The notes beneath the pieces were generated by a model. The model was not told the origin of the DNA. It was given only the letters and a program-made list of their open reading frames with translations, and did no database searches. DNA of 64,000 bases, from positions 67,231,306 through 67,295,305 of the forward strand of contig NC_089236.1 in NCBI RefSeq assembly GCF_963924675.1, in the 5' to 3' direction. Positions 1 through 9,715 of this stretch are shown piece after piece; position 1 is the stretch's first letter; every line of letters starts with the position of its first letter. Both the position numbers and the translations under genes were made by a program. Source of the DNA: Phocoena phocoena (lineage: Eukaryota; Chordata; Mammalia; Artiodactyla; Phocoenidae).

Positions 1-690
1 ATCCTAAGGGAAGAGAGTCTCTGAAAACTTGGTTTTATCCATTCATTCATTTATTCATTCATGTATTTACTAAACAATATGCATGTGTGTCTCTGACACA
101 GAAAAGATCTTCAAAGACTTCCTTATTGCCAAAGCTATTGGACATGACTCTATATTGACTTCACCACAGTGGGGCATTGACACTGTTTTCTGCCTTTTCT
201 ATGAAAATCTCTACACATTTTGCAAGTCCCTGAGCCTTCAGGGCCTCACACTCTCTTTGCCTCACATGCAGGTCTCTGAAACGTCCCCTCATCACCTTCA
301 GAGGCACCCACTCCCCAGCTCACCCCTTAAATGATAGTTTGTCCCCAAAGATTCCCAGCTACTGGGTCTCTCTCTTAACAAGAGCTCTTCATGGGAAATC
401 TCATCTACTTTCAAGGATAATTTCAGCTCCTATAAAATTAGGAGTCACATAGTTTAATCTTAATCCCTGACACTTCCCTGAGCTTCAAGCTCATATATCT
501 CAAGGTCTAATGAGTACCTCAAGCCACTCACTTCCTGCCTCTAACCCAGCACAATGTCCTTCCCATTCTGCCTTTTCAATAGTTCTTGCGTAGCCTTACT
601 CTCAGCCCTAATACAGGCTCCCATGGTCTTTCACCAAGATGATTAAAATTGCCTCCCAGCTGAGCTCTTTGTTTTCAATCTTTCACAAAG
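1..690. other. No gene seen; mostly unique sequence
   Basis: I see no coding region here. An ATTCATTC-rich run at about 41-63 resembles the tail of an antisense L2 element, but too little follows to assign it. The part after about 500 may be a more decayed upstream piece of the L2 that is clear from 690. Confidence 0.5.
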
Positions 691-1250
691 AAAAGCCAGC
701 CCCTTTATTAATTCCCCAGTTTGAACAGTTTAAAGCATAGATATGAGCCTGTTTCCCTTAGGGTTGAACTCTTTCAATATCTACTTTCTCAAAAATGATA
801 AGGTTAAAAACAATCCTTGGTTACCTGGATACTGCCCACCTCTCTGGTCTTAATGGCCTGCTATTCCCAGCCTGGGCCTTGAAGTTTGCAGGGCCAACTG
901 CATAGCGTTCTATGCCCTCTTGCCTCTGTTCATGCTGCTATCCATGCCTGGAACTCCCTCCCCTCCCTGCTAGTTCTTGACTTAATTCCTATTTCTTTTC
1001 AGGGCTCAGCCCTGGCACAGTCTTCTCCCAGCGGTCCTCTTGACTATACCGCCAGGATTACGAACCCATCTGCTGTGTTCCCTTTGGCATCTTGGTCATA
1101 CTCGATGTAACCTCTAGTTGGCTTGTGCATAAATGTTATGCTGGTGCATGCATGTCCCGACTAGACTCTAAGTTCCTCAAGGGGAGGACATTCTATCTCT
1201 GGAGGAGGCTCGGTGCCTAGCACAGAGTAGGTGGACAATAAATGTGTCTT
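690..1250 (+). repeat. L2 LINE fragment, 3' end, sense
   Basis: The stretch follows the 3' half of mammalian L2. A region resembling the 'TGCCTGGAACTCC' block lies near 945, then a cysteine/proline-rich coding remnant, then the terminal 'CTAGACTCTAAGTTCCTCAAGG' type block near 1161. It closes with 'GTGCCTAGCACAGAGTAGG...CAATAAATG' near 1212-1245. L2 died out before the placental radiation, so this is an inert fossil. The upstream limit is uncertain. Open frames here are not a gene. Confidence 0.75.
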
Positions 1251-2776
1251 GACCTGACTGCCAGACTCCTTGCTCTAGGCTAGAAATATGGAGATAAACA
1301 TGATATTGGCTCTGACTCAAGAGAGCCCGCATCAGACAATACCTAGCAAATCCACACACACACACAGTAAGATATGAGATGCACATGGGATGTGGAACCC
1401 GCCAACTTAGCCTGGGCGGGGGAGAGTAGAGGGAAGGATCTAAAAATACTCCTCAAATGAGGCAAACCTTTAACTCTTTTCTTCACTTATCCTCTTCTGC
1501 ACTTTTACTTCTTCAGTTAAGGAAACACAATCCCTTAAAAACCTGACTGAGAGGCAGAGGACTACTTCATCGATGGACTGATGAAATCCAAAGCTTTCCC
1601 TGCGAGCTGTTCCTTTCATCTGGCTTCCTCAAGTGTTGAAGCCAAGAAGAAAGTACACTTGTGTTTGCCAGGGACTTGCAAAATGTGTTCCTGACTGGCA
1701 AAACACAAAAATCTTTAAAAAGTGAGGAAATGGTACAGCAAGCACTGCCATCTGAGAGTAGCAAACAGGCTCACGTTTGTGCAGAAATTGGTAGAAACGC
1801 ACTTATTGCATAGTTAGTATGTGCCAGATAAGAGAACTCCATGGCGCTATCGCCAAATGTCACTTTCAGATACGCGCTCTGCACCTAGCGACTTTGGATG
1901 AAGTTGCGTACGCAGAACCGAGGGGAGAATTTGGCTCCAAGTGTGTAATTTGGCCATGGCTGCAGCTCTGAATATTGAGAAAACAACAGCATGCAATTGG
2001 AGGTAGGGTCTTAGGCACATCAGCTGGATTTCTCATCCTATCTCTTGGGCCCCCTTGTGCCTGGAACACAATGTGAGCCGTTTTATTTACTTTCGGTGCT
2101 TTGCGATGCCAGAATCACAGCATCCCAGACCTGAAGGGAAGCTCAGCATATTTTTCTGAGAAGCCCTATTGCTAGAAACTCAGGATGGAGTTGACACAAA
2201 TCCAGTGAAATGAAAGAGCTCTCTTACCCTCTCCTGAATCCCAGAAAGCAGTGGCATTTGGAAAATTGTGTTCTAAACAAGTTGACAAGTGCAGGAGTTC
2301 GATAGAAGCTGGTTATGAATTTATATATATTTGAAGATTTCTGCCCTCCTTCTCTGCTGTTTGAAGATAAATTATATTCACCTTTAGGGAGCTTAGTTTA
2401 AATAGCATGCATGTACACTGGAGGATTCTCTTTAAAAGAGAAGAAGAAAGGAGAGGTTTTAGAGCCATATTGGTTATGAACAGTAAAATAAAATAAAATA
2501 ATGAATGAAATTGCATTTTTTGGTTGCCTCCTAAAAACTAGAAGAAGAAAAAAATTTTGGCAAGTTATGATGGTGGACTCAAAATTTGCCAGTGCTTAAT
2601 GCATTCAGAGGTTATTATTACAACTACTGTAGCCTTACATAACTTTGTGTCAATTTGCACTTTATTAATAGAAGAGGGGCCCGGCTGGGACTGCCTTTAT
2701 GTCAGATATGAAAACTGTTTAGCTTACCAGATTGGTATGATAAACAATATTGGAGGCATGGAGAAGTGGTCTCTAT
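1251..2776. other. Unique sequence without a recognisable gene
   Basis: Nothing coding is supported. There is a short CA run near 1354, a CpG-containing palindrome TGCGTACGCA at 1905-1914 and a short AAAAT repeat near 2484-2503. Around 2110-2170 there is a weak resemblance to an old SINE tail, too weak to call. Confidence 0.5.
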
Positions 2777-2973
2777 AAGAAGCATAGGGCTTCCCTGGTG
2801 GCGCAGTGGTTGAGAGTCCGCCTGCCGATGCAGGGGACGCGGGTTCGTGCCCCGGTCTGGGAAGATCCCACATGCCGTGGAGCGGCTGGGCCAGTGAGCC
2901 ATGGCCGCTGAGCCTGTGCGTCCGGAGCTTGTGCTCCGCAACGGGAGAGGCCACAACGGTGAGAGGCCCGCGT

Positions 2974-3004
<31 letters not shown>

Positions 3005-3012
3005 GAAGCATA
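2777..3012 (+). mobile_element. CHR-type SINE with target-site duplication
   Basis: Full-length tRNA-derived SINE (body about 2787-3002) in sense. It starts GGGCTTCCCTGGTGGCGCAG. The A box is around TGGCGCAGTGG and the B box is GGTTCGTGCCC, as expected for an internal RNA polymerase III promoter. A GC-rich non-tRNA part follows, then a poly(A) tail of about 26 bases. A perfect 10-bp duplication AAGAAGCATA flanks it (2777-2786 and 3003-3012), so it arrived by L1-driven retrotransposition. The long clean tail and intact TSD suggest a relatively young copy. Frames with PADAGDAGSCPG on either strand here are the SINE read through. Confidence 0.95.
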
Positions 3013-3124
3013 TATCAAACACCTGATATTCTGTGTTTTCCATTGTGTGGGTACAGAAATATTTCTTGCCAGAAAGATGATAGAATTGAGAAATTATAGC
3101 ACACATTTGTGGAACAAATACAGA

Positions 3125-3250
3125 TTAACTTTGAGGTCTTGGACCGGTTCTTTCATCTCTCTTATCCTCAGTTCCTTCATCTGGAAAATGGGGATAATTA
3201 CCTCAAAAGCTTATTCTGTCAATTTACTTAGGATAACATCATGCCTGCGA
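3125..3250 (+). repeat. MIR SINE fragment, sense
   Basis: The core 'CCTCAGTTCCTTCATCTGGAAAATGGGGATAATTACCTC' type block at about 3167-3205 is diagnostic of MIR in sense, preceded by a decayed 'TTGGACCGGTTCTTTC' piece. The tRNA-like 5' head is missing or unrecognisable. Ancient and inert. Confidence 0.75.
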
Positions 3251-3366
3251 TGTTGTGAATAGTTCATACTGTTAGTTTGTATTTCTATTAAGGCAGGAAA
3301 ATTAAAGTATTAAATCAAGGCAGGCAATAGATGGTGATTAAGAGCAAGACTTAGAAGTTACATGAT

Positions 3367-3510
3367 CACTGGCTCAAATATTTATTGGATATGCACCAGA
3401 TGTCAGGCATTTGCTAGATGCTGAATGTTTGATGGTGAGTGAAAATGTGAGTCCCCTGCTCTTATGGAGTAAATAGCTTCTGGAAAGAAGCAGAATAAAC
3501 AAGTAAAGAA
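3367..3510 (-). repeat. L2 3' end, antisense
   Basis: The order 'AATATTTATTGGATATGCACCAGATGTCAGGCATTTGCTAGATGCTGAATG...GTCCCCTGCTCTTATGGAG...AATAAACAAGTAAA' is the reverse of the L2 3' terminus, strongly diverged. Confidence 0.7.
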
Positions 3511-4134
3511 ACAATAATGCAATCTCCCTTCCTTCCAAAATGGTAGTGCTTTCTTGGAGAGCCTCTTTTTTTTTTTTTTCAAAGGCTGGGTTAAAAATCT
3601 CATCTTTGTTTAGTTTCTGTATGGTGTTTCCATGGTGACTGAGAAGGGTGCCTTGTAGTGGGTAAACAGAGACCCTCCTGTGGTTTATAAGACACTTAGG
3701 GCTGTTGGGGGAAAGAAGGTTGCCTGCAGCACACTTATCTCCTGGGTGATAGCTCTTATGACTTACGAAGGGAACGCCTAGTTGTGTGGCGTCAGTGAGC
3801 TAACACTTGTAGCTTATTTATTTCTTAGTGTGACCAACCACCCGGATTTTCTCAGGACTAAGAGAATTCCAGTACTTGGGACTATCAGTGTCAACCCCAG
3901 GAAAGGCTCAGGCAAACAAGAACAGGTTGCTCACACTACTTATATTATCCACTTGTCTGTCTTCAGACCCAGAATTATAATTTCACATTGTGAAAAGTTT
4001 TATGAAGAAAGAGAATAGGATGCTGTCAGAGTGAATTATAGAAGGGACCTTGTACAGATTGGGTGGAAAGGTTTACCCTGAGACCTCAAACATGAGAAGA
4101 ACATTAATTGTAGCTCCTACCTTTGTTTCCTATT
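3511..4134. other. Unique sequence, nothing assigned
   Basis: A T-run at about 3567-3580 is the only simple-sequence feature. Short open frames here show no family signature. Confidence 0.45.
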
Positions 4135-4315
4135 AACTGTTCAATCTTAGGCAAGGTATATATCCCTCTTTACTATAGTTTCTTCATCTGCAATAAGTGG
4201 ATATTCACCATACCTAACCATACTTCTTATACCTAATCATATCATACATCATAGGATACTTTTGAGAATTAAATAAAATAATGCTTGTAAATCACTTAAA
4301 AGATTCCCTGGCCAT
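4135..4315 (+). repeat. MIR SINE fragment, sense
   Basis: 'TTTCTTCATCTGCAATAAGTGGATATTCACCATACC' near 4180-4218, followed by 'GAGAATTAAATAAAATAATGCTTGTAAATCACTTAAAA', matches the MIR core and 3' half in sense, with an AT-rich local expansion in between. Confidence 0.65.
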
Positions 4316-4344
4316 TGATTTTTAATTCATTACATTTTAGTAAT

Positions 4345-6532
4345 ATACATGTACAATTATTGAGGCTTGTTTTTTGGCCTAACATATGGTATATCCTGGA
4401 GAATGTTCCATGTGTGCTTGAGAAGAATATGTATTCTTCTGGTGTTGAGTAGAGTGTTTAAAAAATGTCTATTAGGTCTATAGGTTTATAGTGTTGTTCA
4501 AGATTTGCATTTTCTTGAGATCGTCTACCAGTTGTTTTATCCATTATTGAAAATGAGTTATTGAAATTTCTACCTATTGTTGAATTGTCTATTTCTCTCT
4601 TCAATTCTGTCAGTTTTTGGTACATGTATTTTGGGACTCTGTTGTTAGGTATATGTTTATACCTAACATATATGTTTATAATGACCATATCTTTTTGATG
4701 GATTTACCCTTTTATCATCATAAAATATTCTTATTTGTTTCTAGTAACAATTTTTGTTTTAAGGTCTATTTTGTCTAATGTTAGTATAACCACTGAAGTT
4801 CTCTTTTACTGTTTGCATGATATATCTTTTATACTTCCAATCTATTTGTGTCTTTAAAAGTGTGTCTTTTGCAGACAGCATATAATGGGATCTTTTTTTT
4901 TCTTATCTAGTCTGCCAATCTCTTTCTCTTAATTGGAATGTTCAATTCACTTATGTTAAATAAAATTACTGATAAGGTATGATTTACATCTGTCATTTTG
5001 CTATTTGTTTTCTATATGTGTAATGTCTTTAATGTTTTTCTCATTACAACCTTCTTTTGTATTACACAGATATTTTCTAGTGTATTATTTTAATTCCTTT
5101 GTTATTTCTTTTATTATATTTTCTTTGAGTGATTGTCTTAGTGATTGCCCTGGGGATTATAATTAACACTTTAATATATAATAATCTACTTTGGATTTAT
5201 ACCAATATAATATCAATAGTATACAAATCTTTTTTCCTATAGTCAATTTCTTCACTCTGACTTGTGCTATTATTTTTATAGAAATGATATCCTTATCCAT
5301 TGTGTACCCATCAACACATATTTACAAGTATTACTTTATACAGTTGTCTTTTAAATAAAATAGGAGGAAAAATGAGTTACAAGCCAAAAAACCAAAAGTT
5401 TATACCATCTTTTGTATTTACCTATATAGGTACCTTTACTAGTGCTTTTTTATGTCTTTATGTGGATTCGAGTTACTATCTAGCATCTTTTTATTTCAGC
5501 CTAAAGGGCTTCCTGTAGTATTTCTTGTAGGGCAGAAAAGCAAGCAAATAAATGCTCTCAGCAAGCAATAAATTCTTCACAATTTTCATCTGTGAATATC
5601 TTAATTTCTACTTTAGTTTTTTTTATATATATAATTTATTTATTTATGGCTATGTTGGGTCTTCGTTGCTGTGCGCGGGCTTCTCATTGCGGTGGCTTCT
5701 TGTGTTGCAGAGCATGGGCTCTAGGCACGCGGGCTTCAGTAGCCGTGGCTTGAAGGCTCCAGAGCTCAGGCTCAGTAGTTTTGGCACATGGGCTTAGTTG
5801 CTCCTCGGCATGTGGGATCTTCCTGGACCAGGGCTCGAACCCGTGTCCCTTGCATTGGCAGGCAGATTCTTAACCACTGCGCCACCAGGGAAGCCCCTCT
5901 ACTTTAGTTTTGAAGGATAGTTTTGCTGGATTTAGAATTCTTAGTTGACATTCTTTTTCTTTCAACATTTTGATTATGTCATATCACTGCTTTCTGGCCT
6001 CCCTGGCTTCTGATGAGAAATCAGCTTATTGGTTAGTCTTCTGGAGGATTTCTTGTATATGATGAGTCACTTCTCTCTTGATATTTTCAAGAGTCTCTCT
6101 TGGCCTTGGGCTTCAACTGTTTGATTATGAAGTGTCCAGCTGTGGATCTTTTTGAGTTTATCTTATTGGACTTTATTTGGCTTAGTAGATATGTAGATTA
6201 ATAGTTTTCCTTAAATTTGGGAAGTTTCAGCCGTGAATTCTTCAAATTCTCTTTCTGCACTTCTTTCCTGTCCTCTTCTCTCCCTCTGGGACTCCCATTA
6301 TAAACATATTAGTCTGCTTGATGCTCTTAGGTTATGTTTATTTTCCTTTAGTCTTTTTCCTTTCTGTTCCCTAGACTAGGTAATCTCAAATGGTCTATCT
6401 TCCAGTTTACTCATTTTTAATTCTGCCTGCTCAAATCTGCTGTTGAACTCTTGTAGTGAATTTTTCATTTCACTTATTGTACTTTTAATCTCCAGAATTT
6501 CTGTTTGGTTCCTTTTTATAACTTCTTTAGTT
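4345..6532 (-). mobile_element. Old L1 LINE, antisense, left part (ORF2 and upstream)
   Basis: On the minus strand the frame at 4458-4688 reads with L1 ORF2 endonuclease-type blocks (INIYVRYK, PKYMYQKL, ELKREIDNS, DLIDIF). The reverse of 4860-4895 corresponds to the DPTICCLQETHF region of ORF2, and the AATTGGAATG stretch to the ORF2 start. The part from about 5490 to 6530 matches the upstream region of ancient mammalian L1M/HAL1-like elements. The frames are broken by many stops and gaps, so it is dead. It is interrupted by a SINE at 5621-5897 and continues at 7056 after a separate insertion. Confidence 0.85.
5607..5911 (-). mobile_element. Long CHR-type SINE nested in L1
   Basis: Antisense copy of an older, longer CHR form (about 5621-5897). 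The 5' end reads ...CCACCAGGGAAGCCCC on the + strand at 5883-5897. The body carries the GCGGGCTTCAGTAG and CATGGGCTTAGTTGCTC blocks, and the tail on the left is TA/T-rich. A perfect 14-bp duplication TCTACTTTAGTTTT (5607-5620, 5898-5911) consists of the host L1 sequence, which proves insertion after the L1. It is more diverged than the compact copies, so it is an older subfamily. Confidence 0.95.
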
Positions 6533-7055
6533 CCTTGACCTTATTTATCTATTTATTTAGTTAGTTTTAATGTTTTTTTTTCAGTGGGTGGGCTGGCAGG
6601 ACCCTTGGAACGGAGGCATCCTGTCCCCTAATTTCAGTGGGTAGGCTGGCTGGACCCTTGGAGACTAGGCATTCTGTCCCCTGATCTTGAGTGACCTTTG
6701 GAAAATGTCAGGCCAAACGGAAATTTACACAGGCGTCCCGGTCATTCCACAAATGCAGGGCGCCCGGCCTCTCATCCCCCGTGGCGGCGTGGTGCGCGTG
6801 TTCGTGTCTCAGGGTCCACGCTTGGGTTCCCGCAGCCCGCTTTCGGGTGGGAAAGCGCAGCGGGCGCCCTTTCGCGCGCTCGGCTTGAGGGGGACCGGCC
6901 TCCGGGGGACCCGGCGGGGAAGCCGTCGCGCCTCGCCCCCGCGCGGGTCTGTGTGTGTCTGTTTGTGGAAACCGTGTCGCGGCCGGGGGCGGGGGCGGGA
7001 CGCTGGGACCGCCCGGGTGCCGATGTTGGCTCCGGGCCGTCCTTGACCATATTTA
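6533..7055 (-). mobile_element. GC-rich retroposed insertion of unknown origin
   Basis: The host L1 is split by about 493 bp (6548-7040) between direct repeats CCTTGACCTTATTTA (6533-6547) and CCTTGACCATATTTA (7041-7055), one mismatch. Read on the minus strand, the insert starts with about 290 bp of very CpG-rich DNA (7040 down to about 6750). A unique link follows, then two 53-bp copies of one unit (6635-6687 and 6582-6634), then an A-rich tail (9 A plus AAAT-like sequence, 6548-6581). It shows no CHR, MIR or L1 sequence. This fits L1-mediated retroposition of a transcript from a CpG-island promoter, or a composite element like primate SVA. The source is unknown. The 92-residue minus-strand frame begins inside the right duplication, so it is not a gene. 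Confidence 0.7.
6582..6687. repeat. Two-copy 53-bp tandem repeat inside the insertion
   Basis: Units 6582-6634 and 6635-6687 both start CAGTGGGT(G/A)GGCTGGC, continue through GGACCCTTGGA and end near CTGTCCCCT. They differ at a handful of positions. The repeat sits between the CpG-rich part and the A-rich tail. Confidence 0.85.
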
Positions 7056-7966
7056 GAATAGCTAATTTAGTTTGGCCTGCCTCAGGAACAGTTTTTCTAT
7101 TGATTGTGTGTATGGACCATCTTTCCTTGTTTCTTTGTCTCCTACTTTTTGTTGAAAAGTAAACATTTTAGTTAATATAATACGGCAGCTCTGGAAATCA
7201 GATTCTCCATCCTCCACAGGGTTTGTTGCTGTTGCTATTTGATGTTTGTTTAGTGACTTTTCTGAACAAATTCTGTAAATTCTGTATTCTTTTTTGTGTG
7301 TGGCCACTGAAGTCTGCTCAATTATCTTAATGGTCAGCTAATTATTCAACAAAGACTTTCTTAAAAGCCTATAATTAGTAAGTCCCCCAGTCTTTGCCAA
7401 GGGCTCTGTGTGTGTAACTGTAGGATACCTTCAGCACTCAGCTGGGCTGTTGCTTCCTAGCCTTCATTTTCTGCTTGCATAGAACCTCAGGTTTAGCAAG
7501 AGGTTAGTGTGTTTTAGGCCCTCCTGAGCACGCACACAGTCCTGGCCGGATGCACAGCCGGACACATACGCACGGGCTTCTCGATTACCGGGAATATACT
7601 AGGGATTTTCAAAGCCTCCTATGGCCATCTCATTCCCCATCTTTTCCTTTTAAGCTTTTGTTTAGCCTATTGTATTAACTGTAACCCACTGCTTCAGGGA
7701 GTTTCAGTGCTAAACAATTGCCTCTGATTTATTTCCGACACCCCCGGGAAAAGGCTTTTTTGCATAGGGTGAGATTCAAGTCAGCTCATTCAAAGACAGT
7801 CTTGCAAGTGGGATCTTTCCGGGAACCGCAAGACAAGTCAAACAATGGCCGATTCTCTAGGAATGGGGCTTTGAAGATGCTCCAGCCCCATTCTGCCCCT
7901 TCCAAAGGCTGCCAGACTGCTGGCTTTAGCTGTGATTGTGGCTCTTGGTTTTCAAGGGTACTGCAG
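7056..7966 (-). mobile_element. Old L1 LINE, antisense, right part (5' region)
   Basis: Sequence resumes the antisense L1 interrupted at 6532. The 'CCTCAGGAACAGTTTTTCTATTG', 'TTGTTGAAAAGTAAACATTTTAG' and 'TTTGTTTAGTGACTTTTCTGAACAAATTCTGTAAATTCTG' blocks are those of the long 5' region of ancient L1M elements. It runs to the truncated SINE at 7969. No intact promoter or frame is expected. Confidence 0.75.
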
Positions 7967-7968
7967 AT

Positions 7969-8120
7969 CGGAGCACAGGCTCCGGACGCGCAGGCTCAGT
8001 GGCCATGGCTCACGGACCCAGCCGCTCCGCGGCATGTGGGATCCTCCTGAACCGGGGCACGAACCCGTGACCCCTGCATCGGCAGGCGGACTCTCAACCA
8101 CTGCGCCACCAGGGAAGCCC
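7969..8120 (-). mobile_element. CHR-type SINE lacking its 3' end
   Basis: Antisense CHR copy. The tRNA-like 5' end is complete (CCACCAGGGAAGCCC at 8106-8120), but the element stops on the left at CGGAGCACAGGC. The last roughly 50 bp and the poly(A) tail are missing, and I find no flanking duplication. Ordinary SINE copies lose the 5' end, not the 3' end. A deletion at the L1/SINE junction or tail-independent insertion is therefore implied. Confidence 0.9.
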
Positions 8121-9599
8121 AAGCTTGCTCTTCTTAATGAAATTTATCCTTTAAAAAAAAAAATGCTCTATGAATTGCTGCAAGAGTTTGGCTAGTTTTT
8201 GGAGTTATAAAAATGTCAACTTTGACAATTTTTGGCAGTGTTCTCATTGATTTCATAAAGAGGAGAGGCTTTTTGGATGTCCTTACCAGCATTTTCACTG
8301 ATGCTACCTCTCACTATTGAAAGACTCGGTAAATGGTGTTTAGTGTTATCAGGTATTAGCTTAACAACCTCATGGGATGAATATCATTATTATTATGTTA
8401 CAAAGGATTATGAAGCAAAAAGTAAGCAAAATATTTGGTGCCTTCCGTCTCTTTTTGCTACACTTTTCCCATTTCACCTGCCTTACAGTAAGGCTCCTCA
8501 TCAATGTCCGTCCTCAGAAAAGGATTTTACATTAATCAGTTTTGTCAGATTAATCAATTATATGGATTTCAGGTCATATATTTCCTCTTTCTTTGATGTA
8601 CTGAGTCAAAGCATCTCTTTTTTCTTTTAAAGGAATTTGAAGCCTCAGTGAGAAAAGTGGAATTTTGATTTTAAGGCAGGGAAGGCCTTGAGATGCCTGA
8701 AATTGCATCATATGGGCAGGAGACGTTAATCATTTTAGTGGCTCTAGTTTGGAGTCCACCATTGCCCGTGGGCCTGGAGATCTGCCAGGGCTTATGTGGG
8801 ATGATTTAGGGCACTGCCTCAGGGGGGTGGTGTGCAAAGAGCAGAAGCAGCATGGAAAGCTGATTGACATTTTTGGTGGGATGTCGTGAGGACTGGCTTT
8901 GTAACAGGTGGCTAGCATACTCCAAATAGGATGCTAAAATCAATAGCAGAAACCCATGGCTGTACCTTCGGATCAGTAATGTCATAGGGGCATCTTACTC
9001 AAGAAAACAAAATTTTCAGACACCTTGTTTGCTGGTTGATATAGCAGATAGACAAAACATGCTTCAGAAAAGAAATCTCTGGAATTGGTTTTCCTCTATG
9101 GCTCTTTCTGCAGAGATGACATACTTCCATAAATGGCAATCATTTGAAGGATGATCTCAAAGAAGATTCTGTTTTAGGTAGAGGAAAGATTCTGCCTTGT
9201 AACCTGGATCAGTCCTATACCAGAAATACTAACTGTTCATTTCTAATATATGTGCTTCAGTCACTGGAGATAAACTGTGAAGAGATTCAGAAACCTGAGT
9301 CTTTTTTTTAAAAGAAATATATTGTTTAATAGGATTCAAGCATCATCGTGACACATCTGAGCATGGGTTAATAACTCCGCTGCTAAATACTAAATACTCT
9401 CACTGTGCTTGGGAGAGTAATAGTGCAAAGGTGGAAATTCAACAGCACCTAGGTATAAACTAATGCCAGGTGTGTTCTTGTTGCCTTCTCTGTTTTTTGT
9501 TTTGTTTTTGCTTTGCTTTGTTTTGGTTTAGGAGAAAACATCAAAAGCCTGCTGTTAATCTGGTATTTGACATAGACCTATAGAATCATATGACTTCAG
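8121..9599. other. Unique sequence; TTTTG-rich tract
   Basis: No gene or clear repeat, apart from a (TTTTG/TTTGC)-rich tract at about 9489-9530. The open frame at 8277-8630 has no recognisable domain. Confidence 0.45.
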
Positions 9600-9715
9600 A
9601 AATAGTTTCATGAATGAGGAAACCAAGGCCCAGGGAGTTTGGGTGACTGTCTAATGGAATTCATGAGTCAGAGAGCTGGACCTTAACTCCATACCTGTGA
9701 TACCTCTTGTCCAGT
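9600..9715 (-). repeat. MIR SINE fragment, antisense
   Basis: 'ATGAATGAGGAAACCAAGGCCCAGGGAG' at about 9612-9639, then 'AGTCAGAGAGCTGGACCTTAACTCC', is the MIR core and head in reverse. Confidence 0.7.

Noticed and set aside
2806..3018. Several overlapping frames of 80-135 residues on both strands, repeated in similar form at 13.7, 20.2 and 22.7 kb
   Set aside because: They are translations of the CHR SINE including its poly(A) (runs of K or F). Similarity between them reflects SINE copies, not a protein family.
4458..4688. Protein-like minus-strand frame with endonuclease blocks
   Set aside because: Genuine homology to L1 ORF2, but a short remnant in a dead, interrupted L1; annotated as part of that element.
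6582..6687. CRISPR-like array
   Set aside because: Only two adjacent units without spacers in a mammalian genome.
6750..7040. Possible ribosomal DNA spacer fragment
   Set aside because: GC content and style resemble rDNA spacers, but I could match no specific rRNA or spacer segment, and the TSD plus A tail fit a retroposed RNA better.
6687..7162. Arginine/proline-rich frames up to 154 residues in the GC-rich insertion
   Set aside because: High GC removes stop codons in all frames. Frames on both strands overlap, cross the target duplication, and have no domain.
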